DNA of 64,000 bases from contig JBDXGZ010000016.1 of the NCBI GenBank assembly GCA_039989855.1, positions 1 to 64,000 of the forward strand, written 5' to 3'. The position numbers were made by a program, and so were the translations under genes. The stretch comes from CALFVT01 sp039989855 (lineage in GTDB: Bacteria; Pseudomonadota; Alphaproteobacteria; Caulobacterales; Maricaulaceae). The notes below the pieces were generated by a model, which saw only the letters and a list, made by a program, of their open reading frames with translations, did no database searches and had not been told where the DNA came from. Below, one piece after another: positions 35,494 to 45,157 of the stretch (position 1 is its first letter; every line of letters begins with the position of its first letter).

Positions 35494-36207
35494 ATGGTGA
35501 AGGCCTCTCCAATCAAGAAACCCGTTAAAAAGAAGTCAAAGAAAAAACTCCCGCGCCCCAAACTAACACGGGCGCAAATTGCTGATATTTACCGCCACCT
35601 TCAAAGCCTCGACCCTGCGCCGCGAACGGAGTTACATTATTCGAACCCGTTTACGCTTGTGGTCGCCGTGGCTTTGTCGGCTCAGGCAACAGATGTGGGG
35701 GTCAACAAAGCAACAAAGGCTTTGTTTGAGCTAGCCGATACGCCTGAAAAAATGGTCGCCCTCGGGGAAGATAAAATACGCGATTATGTAAAGACGATTG
35801 GCCTGTTTCGCACAAAAGCAAAAAATGTTCTGGCGCTCAGTCAGATGTTGATTGATGATTATGGCTCTATTGTACCTGATAACCGTGAGGACCTTATTCG
35901 CCTGCCAGGAGTTGGGCGCAAAACAGCCAATGTGGTTTTAAACGAAGCTTTTGGGCAGCCAACGATGGCAGTGGATACTCATATTTTCCGCGTCTCAAAT
36001 CGCACAGGCATGGCCCCCGGTAAAGACGTGTTAGAGGTTGAGTTTAATTTACTACGGGTAACACCCGACGAATTTGCGCTTCATGCCCATCATTGGCTTA
36101 TTTTGCACGGGCGTTACACCTGTGTCGCGCGGACGCCGAAATGCTATAATTGTGCTATATCGGATATTTGCAAGTACCGACCAAAGACCAAAGGTGTCGA
36201 TGATTAG
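35494..36207 (+). CDS. nth: Endonuclease III (DNA glycosylase/AP lyase)
   Basis: A 237-residue base-excision repair glycosylase. It has the helix-hairpin-helix LPGVGRKTANVVLNEAFG, the catalytic Asp in VDTHIFRV, and a C-terminal [4Fe-4S] cluster with Cys spacing C-x6-C-x2-C-x5-C. A lysine-rich N-terminal tail of about 25 residues (KKPVKKKSKKKLPRPK) precedes the fold. The stop overlaps the convergent ATP-grasp gene. Confidence 0.95.
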   Translation: MVKASPIKKPVKKKSKKKLPRPKLTRAQIADIYRHLQSLDPAPRTELHYSNPFTLVVAVALSAQATDVGVNKATKALFELADTPEKMVALGEDKIRDYVKTIGLFRTKAKNVLALSQMLIDDYGSIVPDNREDLIRLPGVGRKTANVVLNEAFGQPTMAVDTHIFRVSNRTGMAPGKDVLEVEFNLLRVTPDEFALHAHHWLILHGRYTCVARTPKCYNCAISDICKYRPKTKGVDD

Positions 36208-37136
36208 GCTTTGTCTCGATCTATTCGGCGGCGCACAGCTTTCGCCAACATTTGAGCGCCCTTATTTTCCGACCCTTCTCCGTCTGAGTGAGGGAGGTAT
36301 AGATAAGGTTCCACAAGTTCTAGCTCAATGAGTTTTAATTTTCCGTCCCGTCCTCGTAGCAGATCAATGCGTGCATAGAGCGGGGTAAAATCAAGAACAT
36401 TTAAGATACGTTTCGCGGCTGTTAAATGCTCAGATGTTGGCGTGAAGGTTTCTTCTGTCCCGCCGTAAAGCGATTGAATACGGTACTCACCTTCTTTGGG
36501 CTGCTTTAGAACCGCATGGGAAAAACGTCCGTTGAAATAGAGCAAAGAATATTCGCCTTCTGTTTGAACGGCGGATTGAAACGCTTGTATTAAGGCCTCA
36601 TCCGGCGGCCACTCGGACCGCGGCGGGAGAGGCTCGCCTTGCTTTAAGCTAATTTGACGCCATGCCCCCGCGCCAATACGCGGTTTAATCACAATATGAT
36701 CGGTCTTTAATTGTGTATAAGCACGCTTGATAGCGGCCTCTGTAACGCGGTCAACAGATAGAGTTGAAATGACAGGGGCGCCTTTTTTTGCGAGGTCATC
36801 AAGATAATGTTTATCGCTACTCCACGCGAGGGTTTCGTAAGAATTCATCAGGCGTGTCTTCGCTGCGACTTTACCCATTGCCGTTAGAAACTTACGGCGT
36901 TTTCCTTCGGCGTAATCCCAGACCATCAGAGGCATCATTACATCATAGTCTGCCGCTTTATCAGGGGCCTCTTCCCATAGAACAGTATCGAGGATCATGC
37001 CGTGCTCAGCAAAAACGGGAATTAGTTTTTCCATTTGCTCAGTGAACTCAAAGGCGTCTTCACGTTGATCATCACTGTCTGGCAGCAAATTGGCTGACAT
37101 AAGCAAGGCGATTTTTTTCATTGAATTGTTGTCCAT
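36204..37136 (-). CDS. ATP-grasp family protein, RimK/glutathione-synthetase-like
   Basis: A 310-residue protein with an ATP-grasp fold related to RimK-type and glutathione-synthetase-like ligases. The IVIKPRIGAGAWR strand binds ATP, EGEYSLLYFNGRFSHAVLK follows, and the LIELELVEPYLYL strand supplies the metal ligands. Substrates of such ligases range from peptides to amino acids, and this one cannot be assigned. It is divergent from adenosine kinase and convergent with nth. A second in-frame ATG at residue 6 is possible. Confidence 0.75.
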   Translation of the reverse strand: MDNNSMKKIALLMSANLLPDSDDQREDAFEFTEQMEKLIPVFAEHGMILDTVLWEEAPDKAADYDVMMPLMVWDYAEGKRRKFLTAMGKVAAKTRLMNSYETLAWSSDKHYLDDLAKKGAPVISTLSVDRVTEAAIKRAYTQLKTDHIVIKPRIGAGAWRQISLKQGEPLPPRSEWPPDEALIQAFQSAVQTEGEYSLLYFNGRFSHAVLKQPKEGEYRIQSLYGGTEETFTPTSEHLTAAKRILNVLDFTPLYARIDLLRGRDGKLKLIELELVEPYLYLPHSDGEGSENKGAQMLAKAVRRRIDRDKA

Positions 37137-37211
37137 GTGATAAATATGGTATGTTGCATCCCATCTTAAGATAGGCTAACGGCCTAGCCGAATTCAAAGA
37201 AAGGTCAAGCC

Positions 37212-38216
37212 ATGACAGCAGAAATAAATATCGTCGGAATTGGGAATGCGATTATGGACGTTATTGCGCCTGTTAATGATGAATTTTTAAGCGATTTTTC
37301 GATTGAACGTAATGCCATGCAATTGATTGATGAGCCTCGCGCTCTTGAGCTGACACAGGCATTTGAAACCCATAGTCAGCCTCAAGAAATATCTGGGGGT
37401 TCAGCGGCGAACACGATCGCGGGTATAGCTGAATTAGGTCTCAAAACGGCCTATCTTGGAAAGGTTGCTAATGATGAGCTTGGCCTGCGCTTCAAAGCTG
37501 GAATGAACAGTAGCGGCGTTATATTTGATGGTATCGCTGACACTCAAAGCCCTGCGACTGCGCGGAGTTTAATTGTCGTGACGCCCAATGGCGATCGGTC
37601 AATGAATACCTTCCTTGGCATATCGACGGACTTTTCTTCTGACGATATAGACGCTGACCTTATTGGAACGGCAAAGCTGCTTTATATGGAAGGCTATTTA
37701 TTTGATAAAGACTCAGCGAAATCGGCCTACGTGAGAGCCTCTGAGCTGGCCAAAGCGGCTGGGGCGAAAGTATCTTTGACACTCTCTGATAGTTTTTGTG
37801 TCGACCGTCACCGCACAAGCTTTCGCCATTTGGTCGAAAACCATGTGGATATTTTATTTGCCAATGAAGATGAACTCTTAAGTCTCTATGAGCGTACAGA
37901 TTTTGAAGCGGCGTTATCTGATGTAGCTAAATTTGGAACCGTGGCGTGCATCACGCGCGGGGCGGCAGGATCAGTTATCCTCGACGGTCACCAACGATTT
38001 GATATTGCGGCGGACCCTGTTTCGCGTGTGGTTGATACAACTGGCGCAGGCGACCAATATGCGGCAGGTGTTCTGACAGGTTATCAATTAGGTTTGGGTT
38101 GGGATAAAGCAGGGCAGCTTGGCAGCCTTTGTGCCGCCGAAGTGATTAGTCATTACGGTGCGCGCCCAGAGGTTTCAGTTAAAGCTCTCGCCGCTGAAAA
38201 AGGTATTAGCCTTTAA
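37212..38216 (+). CDS. Adenosine kinase (PfkB family)
   Basis: A 334-residue PfkB-family carbohydrate/nucleoside kinase. The N-terminal GIGNAIMDVIAPV and SGGSAANTIAGIAELG are typical. The C-terminal signature DTTGAGDQYAAG carries the catalytic base. Alphaproteobacterial proteins of this group are annotated as adenosine kinases for purine salvage; substrate preference is inferred from family. It overlaps the convergent dapB stop by about ten bases. Confidence 0.9.
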   Translation: MTAEINIVGIGNAIMDVIAPVNDEFLSDFSIERNAMQLIDEPRALELTQAFETHSQPQEISGGSAANTIAGIAELGLKTAYLGKVANDELGLRFKAGMNSSGVIFDGIADTQSPATARSLIVVTPNGDRSMNTFLGISTDFSSDDIDADLIGTAKLLYMEGYLFDKDSAKSAYVRASELAKAAGAKVSLTLSDSFCVDRHRTSFRHLVENHVDILFANEDELLSLYERTDFEAALSDVAKFGTVACITRGAAGSVILDGHQRFDIAADPVSRVVDTTGAGDQYAAGVLTGYQLGLGWDKAGQLGSLCAAEVISHYGARPEVSVKALAAEKGISL

Positions 38217-39027
38217 GGCCTAACACGTCTTTCATATCGTAAAGCCCTTTGGATTGTTTCGCGGCCCATAGGGCGGCTGTGACAGCGCCGTGAGCAAAAA
38301 CTGACCGATCAAAAGCTGTGTGGGCGAGACGAATTTGCTCAAGCTCACTGGTCAGGCTGACTTCATGTTCGCCGATGACACCGCCGCCTCTGAGGGCGGC
38401 AAAGCCGATTTGTCCAACGCGGCGCGGGTCACCTCGACCTTCGCGGGATAGAACTTGTACGTCTGAAAGATTTACCCCTCGGCCTTTTGCGGCTGCGTCT
38501 CCAAGCATAAGCGCCGTCCCTGACGGGGCGTCAATCTTATGGCGGTGGTGCGTTTCTAAAATTTCAACGTCCCAGTCTTTAGCCGCGAGTTGCGCCGTAG
38601 CCATTTCGACAAGCGCCTCAAGCATATTCACGCCGAGAGAAAAATTGCCTGACCTTAAAAGTGTAATATTATCGGCGGCGGCTAAAAGCGCTTTTTCTTC
38701 AACGTCGTTATAGCCGGTCGTGCCCGTCACAAAGGTATGACAGCGCGTAGTATGCATGGCTAAAGCTGCATCAATCGCGGCTTGAGGATGAGAGAAATCT
38801 ATCAAGACATCGCATTGCTCTAGGCTTGCTTTTATATCCGATGTTAAGGTTATGCCGACAGGTTTCAGACCTGCATGTTCCGCTGCGTCTTTTCCAATAT
38901 GAGGCGATGTTGGTGCTGTGAGCGCAGAGGTCAATTGTGCGCGAGGCTCTGCATCCAGTACACGCAATATGGCCCCGCCCATACGTCCGTCAGCGCCTAA
39001 TAGTCCGATGTTAATTTTATCTGTCAT
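38206..39027 (-). CDS. dapB: 4-hydroxy-tetrahydrodipicolinate reductase
   Basis: A 273-residue NAD(P)H reductase of the lysine/diaminopimelate pathway. The nucleotide fold has GLLGADGRMGGAIL. TGTTGY lies at the cofactor loop, and the substrate motif HHRHKIDAPSGTA contains the catalytic His and Lys. This is the standard length and architecture. Its product feeds both lysine and peptidoglycan DAP synthesis. Confidence 0.96.
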   Translation of the reverse strand: MTDKINIGLLGADGRMGGAILRVLDAEPRAQLTSALTAPTSPHIGKDAAEHAGLKPVGITLTSDIKASLEQCDVLIDFSHPQAAIDAALAMHTTRCHTFVTGTTGYNDVEEKALLAAADNITLLRSGNFSLGVNMLEALVEMATAQLAAKDWDVEILETHHRHKIDAPSGTALMLGDAAAKGRGVNLSDVQVLSREGRGDPRRVGQIGFAALRGGGVIGEHEVSLTSELEQIRLAHTAFDRSVFAHGAVTAALWAAKQSKGLYDMKDVLGLKG

Positions 39028-39169
39028 GGTCGCGGTGTAAAAGGCGCGGCGCGGATTGGCAATCTTAATTTACGTCTTCTAGAGTCTGCGGTTGAATTTA
39101 GAGGGCGAATTTAAAGGTTGTCTAAAGACGCAGATAGACAGATGCGGTGATGATTGCCATAAGTTCTAT

Positions 39170-40651
39170 ATGGATATTTCAGCTTACGGTTTTCTCTCCC
39201 TTGTGCCGCCACTTCTAGCGATTGGGCTCGCCCTCTGGACGCGGCAAGTTTTTATTGCCCTCTTTGTCGGGATTGCTTCAGGCTTTTTGATTATAGCGGG
39301 TGGTAATCCGCTGCACGGGGCGATCAATACTATATCGGGTTTCGTCGGTGTTTTTGAAAGTAATTATAATACGGAAATCATCATCTTCACTTTACTTATC
39401 GGTGCTTTGATCGCGCTCATACAACGCGGCGGCGGTGTCGAAGGGTTCGTAAACCGTGTGCTGAGCTGGATGCAAAGCAAAGCGGCTACGGCGGACGTTA
39501 AGGGTCAACGTAAGCGGGTTGAACTGTTGGCGGTTTTGACGGGCGTGTTGATCTTTGTTGAAAGCAATATTTCAACTCTGACAGTGGGAACGCTTTACCG
39601 ACCTGTGACCGATAAGCTCGGTATCCCAAGAGAGAAGCTTGCCTATATCGCCGATAGTACCTGTGCGCCGATTTGTATTCTGATTCCGCTCAATGCGTGG
39701 GGGGCTTACGTCATGGGCTTACTCTCTGAGCAAAATATAGAGGCGCCTGTATCGATGCTTGCAGGGGCCGTGATGTTTAATATCTATCCAATTCTTGCGA
39801 TTCTTTTGGTGATCTTTGTTATTTTATCAGGGCGAGATGTTGGGGATATGAAGAGAGCAGAAGACCGTGCTGCTAAAGAAGGTAAGCTTTTACGCGATGG
39901 GGCTGTGCCGATGATCGCGGGTGAAATCACCATGATGAAAGCCAAGGATGGAGCCACACCGCGCGCGCGTAATATGATTATCCCACTTATGGTTCTTGTC
40001 GTACTTATGCCAATTTTCTTGATTTATACAGGCTGGTCTGCTGACGGTTCGAACGATTTTTACAATCTTATTGACCGGGCGTCTGGGTCTAAATCCGTTC
40101 TCTATGCGGTTTGCGGAGCCATCATGGTATCGATGATCCTTAGTAAAGCCCAAGGCCTCATGGGCATTCGCGAAATGGCGGATATTATTCTCAAGGGCAT
40201 GTCGGGCATGTTGCCTTTGGCCTTATTGATGGTTCTTGCCTTTGCTCTGGGTGATCTTTGCGGCAAAGACGGGCTGGGTACGGGGCTTTATGTCTCTGAA
40301 AGCGCGAAGCCCTTTTTATCACCTATGCTGGTTCCCGTCCTCGTTTTTATGATTAGCGGATTCATCGCTTTTGCTACGGGAACGAGTTGGGGAACCTTTG
40401 CGATTATGATTGCGATTTCAGTTCCGCTCGCCCAAGGGCTCGACACAAATGTGACTTTAGCCGTGGCGGCCGTCCTCGGTGGCGGTGTGTTTGGCGATCA
40501 TTGTAGCCCGACATCTGATACGTCAATCATCACCTCTATGGCGACCGCAAATGACCATATTGATCATGTGCGAACGCAGCTCCCTTATGCTATGATGGCT
40601 GGCGCAGCGACAGCGGTAATATATTTGGTGTTGGGAATTATTGGGGTTTAA
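39170..40651 (+). CDS. NhaC-family Na+/H+ antiporter
   Basis: A 493-residue polytopic antiporter with about a dozen helices. The NhaC/Nha-IIIA features include VESNISTLTVGTLYRP, the polar CAPICILIPLNAWGAYV, and the late GGGVFGDHCSPTSDTSIITS, which holds a conserved ion-coordination motif. Such proteins exchange Na+ (or malate/lactate in some relatives) for protons. ATG 39170 is chosen as start, giving a normal N-terminus; a TTG 26 codons upstream is unsupported. A marine host would fit. Confidence 0.88.
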   Translation: MDISAYGFLSLVPPLLAIGLALWTRQVFIALFVGIASGFLIIAGGNPLHGAINTISGFVGVFESNYNTEIIIFTLLIGALIALIQRGGGVEGFVNRVLSWMQSKAATADVKGQRKRVELLAVLTGVLIFVESNISTLTVGTLYRPVTDKLGIPREKLAYIADSTCAPICILIPLNAWGAYVMGLLSEQNIEAPVSMLAGAVMFNIYPILAILLVIFVILSGRDVGDMKRAEDRAAKEGKLLRDGAVPMIAGEITMMKAKDGATPRARNMIIPLMVLVVLMPIFLIYTGWSADGSNDFYNLIDRASGSKSVLYAVCGAIMVSMILSKAQGLMGIREMADIILKGMSGMLPLALLMVLAFALGDLCGKDGLGTGLYVSESAKPFLSPMLVPVLVFMISGFIAFATGTSWGTFAIMIAISVPLAQGLDTNVTLAVAAVLGGGVFGDHCSPTSDTSIITSMATANDHIDHVRTQLPYAMMAGAATAVIYLVLGIIGV

Positions 40652-41094
40652 TTTTTTGCAGCCCATATTCCGACAGCGATGCTCATAGGGATAGCGACAA
40701 ATTCAGCCAGCGAAAAGGTTGAGAAAGAATAGCTGGCTGCCGATTTTATAGACAACAGAAAATCATGATTATCCGTATAATGCGATTTAAACGCCCCTAA
40801 AAAGGTCGGCAAGGGGATGATTGATATGGCGGTTAGGCCGCCCGCGAGGGCGCCGCTTTTCAAACCTGTTAATTTGGTTCGTATAAGCCGCCACCAAATA
40901 TAAGAAAAAAATAGACAGCTTAGGAATATCAGCGCGCAGAACTTTAATATGTCTGTCACAGAGTCTGTCTGGTAGCCAATCAAGCGGTAGGCCCATATGG
41001 CCCCGTAAACAGAGGCGGTCATAGAGAGTGTTAAGACAAAGCGTTTGCGTAGCAACGGCTCAGATGAGCCGCTTGGCTTAGTCAACGAGATCAT
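40648..41094 (-). CDS. Hypothetical four-helix membrane protein
   Basis: A 148-residue protein, unrecognised. It has about four hydrophobic helices (from YGAIWAYRLIGY to AEFVAIPMSIAVGIWAA) with charged loops between. ATG 41094 is preferred; it overlaps the C-terminal end of dnaJ by 17 bases on the same strand and is likely cotranscribed with it. Its stop overlaps the convergent antiporter stop. No functional clue is visible. Confidence 0.6.
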   Translation of the reverse strand: MISLTKPSGSSEPLLRKRFVLTLSMTASVYGAIWAYRLIGYQTDSVTDILKFCALIFLSCLFFSYIWWRLIRTKLTGLKSGALAGGLTAISIIPLPTFLGAFKSHYTDNHDFLLSIKSAASYSFSTFSLAEFVAIPMSIAVGIWAAKN

Positions 41095-42214
41095 CCCAAA
41101 ACTTTTTCGCCTTATCAAGGAAGCCCTGGCTTTCAGGAGAAATCATATCTCCACCTTCTTCGGCAAATTCTTTGAGGAGCTCTTTTTGTCTGGCGCTTAG
41201 GTTCTTCGGCGTTTCAACCGCAAGCTCGACATACATATCGCCGCGACCTTGTTGGCGTAGGACACTCATGCCTTTTCCGCGTAGACGCATACGCCGCCCT
41301 GTTTGGGAGCCGTCTGGAATTTTAATTTTACTGCGGCCGCCGTCAATCGTCGGAATTTCAACGTCGCCGCCAAGCGTTGCTACCGTCATAGGAACGGGGG
41401 CGCGGCAAAATAAGTTTGGCCCTTCGCGTTCGAAAATATCATGGGGTTTGACGGATACAAAAATATAAAGATCACCGCGTTGCCCACCGCCTGCGCGTCT
41501 CGGGGCGGCGTCCCCTTGCCCCGTGAGGCGAATACGTGTGCCGTCTTCAACGCCTGCGGGGATATTGACATTTAGCTCTGTGTCCACACGCGCTTGGCCT
41601 TGCCCGTCACATTGTCGGCACGGGTCTGAGACATATTCGCCTTGACCGCCGCAGGTTGGGCAGGTGCGTTCCATGGTGAAAAATCCTTGTTGTGTTCGCA
41701 CATTACCCGCCCCGCCGCAGGTGGAACATGTATCTATGCTGGCGCCAGGTTCAGCCCCGAGGCCGTCGCAGCGTTCGCAATCTTCGGCGATAGGAATTTG
41801 AACCTCTGAGTCTTTACCTTTGAAGGCGTCCTCTAAGCTAATTTCCATTTCAAAGCGCAGGTCAGATCCGCGCGCGACTTGTTGCCGACGTCCACCGCCC
41901 GCTGACGCGCCGCCGCCAAAGCCGCCAAAAATCTGTGAGAAAATATCACCAAAGTCTTGGAAGCCGCCTCCGCCGCCCATTCCGCCTTGTTCAAAAGCAC
42001 GGTGGCCCATACGGTCATAGGCAGATCTTTTATCTCCATCCGAGAGGATGCCGTAAGCTTCGTTCAGCTCTTTAAAGCGCGCTTCGGCTTCGGGGTCATC
42101 GGGATGTCGATCAGGGTGACAGCCCATCGCTTTTTTACGAAAAGCGCTTTTCATCGTCTTTTCGTCGGCGCCTTTATCGACACCTAAAATGTCATAGTAA
42201 TCACGTTTTGCCAT
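41078..42214 (-). CDS. dnaJ: Chaperone DnaJ
   Basis: A 378-residue type I Hsp40. The J-domain has HPD at about 33-35, then a Gly/Phe-rich linker, then a zinc-binding domain with four CxxCxGxG repeats (CERCDGLG, CSTCGGAG, CPTCGGQG, CRQCDGQG), and a C-terminal substrate-binding domain. It partners DnaK. The gene begins three bases after an FkbM methyltransferase, which separates it from dnaK, unlike the usual direct dnaK-dnaJ pairing. Confidence 0.97.
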   Translation of the reverse strand: MAKRDYYDILGVDKGADEKTMKSAFRKKAMGCHPDRHPDDPEAEARFKELNEAYGILSDGDKRSAYDRMGHRAFEQGGMGGGGGFQDFGDIFSQIFGGFGGGASAGGGRRQQVARGSDLRFEMEISLEDAFKGKDSEVQIPIAEDCERCDGLGAEPGASIDTCSTCGGAGNVRTQQGFFTMERTCPTCGGQGEYVSDPCRQCDGQGQARVDTELNVNIPAGVEDGTRIRLTGQGDAAPRRAGGGQRGDLYIFVSVKPHDIFEREGPNLFCRAPVPMTVATLGGDVEIPTIDGGRSKIKIPDGSQTGRRMRLRGKGMSVLRQQGRGDMYVELAVETPKNLSARQKELLKEFAEEGGDMISPESQGFLDKAKKFWDDLVD

Positions 42215-42217
42215 GGT

Positions 42218-43090
42218 TTATTCGTTTCGTTCTAACATCAGGTTTAACCGGCCTCGCCCTTTGACCACATAACCACGATTATAGCAAAGGGTGGTTAGAG
42301 GTATATCATTAGGCGTGCCCGTTTCAATAATCAGTTGTTTTGGATATAGGGAAGGTTTCAGATTTTCAAAGAGGTGTTTTAAAGCTCGCAGGTCGTGTCC
42401 TTCTATATCTAACTTCATGAGGTCAATATAGGTCAATTCACTGCGCGTGATGATCTCGGTGAGCGTTGTGACAGATACTGTTTCGCCGTCACTATCCTGT
42501 CCGAGTTTTATTTCTCCGCGGTTATTGGCGTGGTTTTGTAAAGACGATCGCTCTGATTTGTCTGAAACAGCGACAGGCCACACAGTTAGTGACAGTTTAT
42601 TGACGCGCGCATTGTCTATCAGTCGTCGTCTATTTTCAGGATCAGGCTCAACCGCGAGGATGTTGATAGGCCGTTGGGCCTGTTTTGCGTAATGAGCCGC
42701 AAAGAGACTATAAAGACCAACATTCGCGCCGACATCGAGAAAGACAAATGGTGTTATTTCATTTGATTTGGCACCATCAGATATGGCGGCCTTCATAAAG
42801 TTGCGTTCTTCAAAGTCCCAGATTTGAACGCCTGCAAGGGCGCGTTTTTCACAGCGGTTATCTTCGGGGTAAAGTCGAGCTTTTATTTCGGGGGTAATAT
42901 CAACATCAAAAGGGGATGATAATTCTTTGAGTGCGCGCTTTCGGCAAAAGGATATATACCAACGCCCGATTTGGTGAGCCCCTGCCTTAGCGGCGCGCAG
43001 CCGCCATGCCTCCCTAGGTGCGGCTAAGCTGTGGGATCCGAAGGGAGGTGTCAAAGCAGCATTTGCTTGGATATGAAGCGGTTTAATCAT
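42218..43090 (-). CDS. FkbM-family SAM-dependent methyltransferase
   Basis: A 290-residue protein. The C-terminal domain (from about residue 105) has the Rossmann SAM motif DVGANVGLYS and the FkbM signature IDLMKLDIEGHDLRALK. FkbM enzymes O-methylate sugars or small molecules, often in polysaccharide or natural-product contexts. The N-terminal about 100 residues are less conserved. The position is odd: it lies between dnaK and dnaJ, and its ATG follows the dnaK terminator T-run by seven bases with no visible ribosome-binding site, so its expression mode is unclear. The substrate is unknown. Confidence 0.85.
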   Translation of the reverse strand: MIKPLHIQANAALTPPFGSHSLAAPREAWRLRAAKAGAHQIGRWYISFCRKRALKELSSPFDVDITPEIKARLYPEDNRCEKRALAGVQIWDFEERNFMKAAISDGAKSNEITPFVFLDVGANVGLYSLFAAHYAKQAQRPINILAVEPDPENRRRLIDNARVNKLSLTVWPVAVSDKSERSSLQNHANNRGEIKLGQDSDGETVSVTTLTEIITRSELTYIDLMKLDIEGHDLRALKHLFENLKPSLYPKQLIIETGTPNDIPLTTLCYNRGYVVKGRGRLNLMLERNE

Positions 43091-43097
43091 CAGATAT

Positions 43098-43136
43098 AAA
43101 AAACCCCTAAGCGCAAAAATTAAGAACGCTTAGGGG
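43098..43136 (-). terminator. Strong terminator after dnaK
   Basis: On the minus strand, a 10-base stem CCCCTAAGCG / CGCTTAGGGG (43127-43136 with 43104-43113) with a 13-base loop is followed directly by six T (43098-43103). It is a textbook intrinsic terminator ending the dnaK transcript, and it lies immediately before the FkbM ATG. Confidence 0.9.
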
Positions 43137-43165
43137 GAATTTCATTCGCAGAAATGAGCTAAGAC

Positions 43166-45067
43166 TTAGGCTTTAGCGTCGTCTTCATCGTCAACGTCTT
43201 CAAATTCAGCATCGACAATATCATCTTCCGCGTCACCTGTGTCTGTTGCGCCGGCTTCGTCGCCTGCATTAGCATAAATGGCTTCGCCCATCTTCATGAC
43301 GGCGGCGGTTAATTCAGCAATCTTAGCGTTGATGACCTCAGCGTCCTCACCGTCTTTGACTTCATTAACGGCAACAATAGCTTCTTCGATAGCGGTTTTT
43401 TCCTCTTCACCGATTTTATCGCCGTGCTCCTTAAGGTCGCCTTCAGCCTTATGGGTGAGGGCTTCCGCCTGGTTCTTGGCTTCGGCCAGTTCACGGCGAG
43501 CTTTATCCTCATCGGCATTGGCTTCGGCGTCAGCTACCATAGCGTCAATATCGGCGTCAGACAGACCGCCTGAGGCTTGGATGCGAATTTGCTGTTCCTT
43601 GCCTGTTGCATTGTCTTTCGCCGACACATTAACGATGCCGTTGGCATCAATATCAAAGGTGACTTCGATTTGCGGCATGCCGCGCGGTGCAGGTGGGATA
43701 CCGACCAAATCAAATTGACCGAGGAGTTTATTATCGGCCGCCATTTCACGCTCCCCTTGGGAGACGCGGATGGTCACAGCCGATTGATTATCTGCCGCTG
43801 TTGAATAGACTTGTGATTTCTTGGTTGGGATCGTCGTGTTACGGTCAATCATGCGTGTGAACACGCCGCCTTCCGTTTCAATACCCAAAGATAGAGGCGT
43901 TACGTCCAAAAGAAGAACGTCTTTAACGTCACCTTGCAAGACACCCGCTTGAATAGCTGCGCCCATGGCCACAACTTCGTCAGGGTTAACACCTTTGTGC
44001 GGTTCTTTACCAAAGAAGCTTGAAACAGCTTTTTGAACGGCGGGCATACGAGTCATACCGCCAACAAGAACAACATCATCAATTCCGCCAGCTTTTAGGC
44101 CCGCATCTGCAAGTGCTTTTTTACACGGGGCAATTGTACGTTTGATAAGATCTTCAACAAGGCTCTCAAGCTTGGCGCGCGTGAGCTTCATGTTCAAATG
44201 TTTCGGGCCAGATGCGTCAGCCGTAATAAATGGCAAGTTAACTTCGAAAGATGTGGCTGAAGACAGCTCTTTCTTGGCTTTTTCTGCTTCTTCACGAAGA
44301 CGTTGTAGAGCCATCTTGTCTGATCTTAAATCAATGCCTGTATCTTTTTTGAATTCAGAATTGAAATACTCAACGATACGCATATCGAAATCTTCACCAC
44401 CGAGGAATGTATCCCCGTTTGTGGCTTTCACTTCGAAGACACCGTCGCCGATTTCAAGAATTGAGACATCAAATGTACCACCGCCTAGGTCATAAACAGC
44501 AATTGTTTTACCATCATTTTTGTCCATGCCGTAAGCAAGTGCGGCCGCTGTTGGCTCGTTAATAATACGAAGAACTTCGAGACCTGCAACCTTGCCCGCA
44601 TCTTTTGTTGCTTGGCGCTGTGCGTCATTAAAGTAAGCGGGAACCGTAATAACAGCTTGTGTTACCTCTGAACCTAGGAAAGCCTCAGCGGTTTCTTTCA
44701 TTTTCGTTAGAACCATCGCTGAAATTTCAGCCGGTGCGTAAGCTTTATCATGGCCTTGAACATAGGCGTCGCCGCCTTTGCCTTCGACAATATCGTAAGG
44801 AACCAATTTAGAGTCCTTTTTAACCGCAGGATCCTTAATCTTGCGGCCAATCAAACGCTTCACAGCATAATAAGTATGATCTGGATTTGTGACCGACTGA
44901 CGTCGAGCCGTTTGTCCGATAAGGCGTTCGCCGTCTTCCGTAAAGGCGACGACTGATGGGGTTGTGCGTTGACCTTCGGCATTTTCAATCACGCGCGGCT
45001 TATCACCGTCCATGACGGCAACACATGAGTTGGTGGTTCCGAGGTCAATTCCAATCACTTTTGACAT
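43166..45067 (-). CDS. dnaK: Chaperone DnaK (Hsp70)
   Basis: A 633-residue Hsp70. The N-terminal ATPase begins GIDLGTTNSCVAVMDG and contains VYDLGGGTFDVS and the DAGLKAGGIDDVVLVGGMTRMP loop. The linker VLLLDVTPLSLGIET leads to the substrate-binding domain, and the C-terminus is acidic and ends DDEDDAKA. GGAG lies before the ATG. A candidate RpoH promoter is about 90 bases upstream. Confidence 0.98.
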   Translation of the reverse strand: MSKVIGIDLGTTNSCVAVMDGDKPRVIENAEGQRTTPSVVAFTEDGERLIGQTARRQSVTNPDHTYYAVKRLIGRKIKDPAVKKDSKLVPYDIVEGKGGDAYVQGHDKAYAPAEISAMVLTKMKETAEAFLGSEVTQAVITVPAYFNDAQRQATKDAGKVAGLEVLRIINEPTAAALAYGMDKNDGKTIAVYDLGGGTFDVSILEIGDGVFEVKATNGDTFLGGEDFDMRIVEYFNSEFKKDTGIDLRSDKMALQRLREEAEKAKKELSSATSFEVNLPFITADASGPKHLNMKLTRAKLESLVEDLIKRTIAPCKKALADAGLKAGGIDDVVLVGGMTRMPAVQKAVSSFFGKEPHKGVNPDEVVAMGAAIQAGVLQGDVKDVLLLDVTPLSLGIETEGGVFTRMIDRNTTIPTKKSQVYSTAADNQSAVTIRVSQGEREMAADNKLLGQFDLVGIPPAPRGMPQIEVTFDIDANGIVNVSAKDNATGKEQQIRIQASGGLSDADIDAMVADAEANADEDKARRELAEAKNQAEALTHKAEGDLKEHGDKIGEEEKTAIEEAIVAVNEVKDGEDAEVINAKIAELTAAVMKMGEAIYANAGDEAGATDTGDAEDDIVDAEFEDVDDEDDAKA

Positions 45068-45157
45068 GTTTGGCTCCGTTTTATCATTTAATGAGGTGCG
45101 CGTTTTTGATTACGTCACATCCCCTGTTGTTTTGGGTTATTTCACCCTTCCCGAGCG

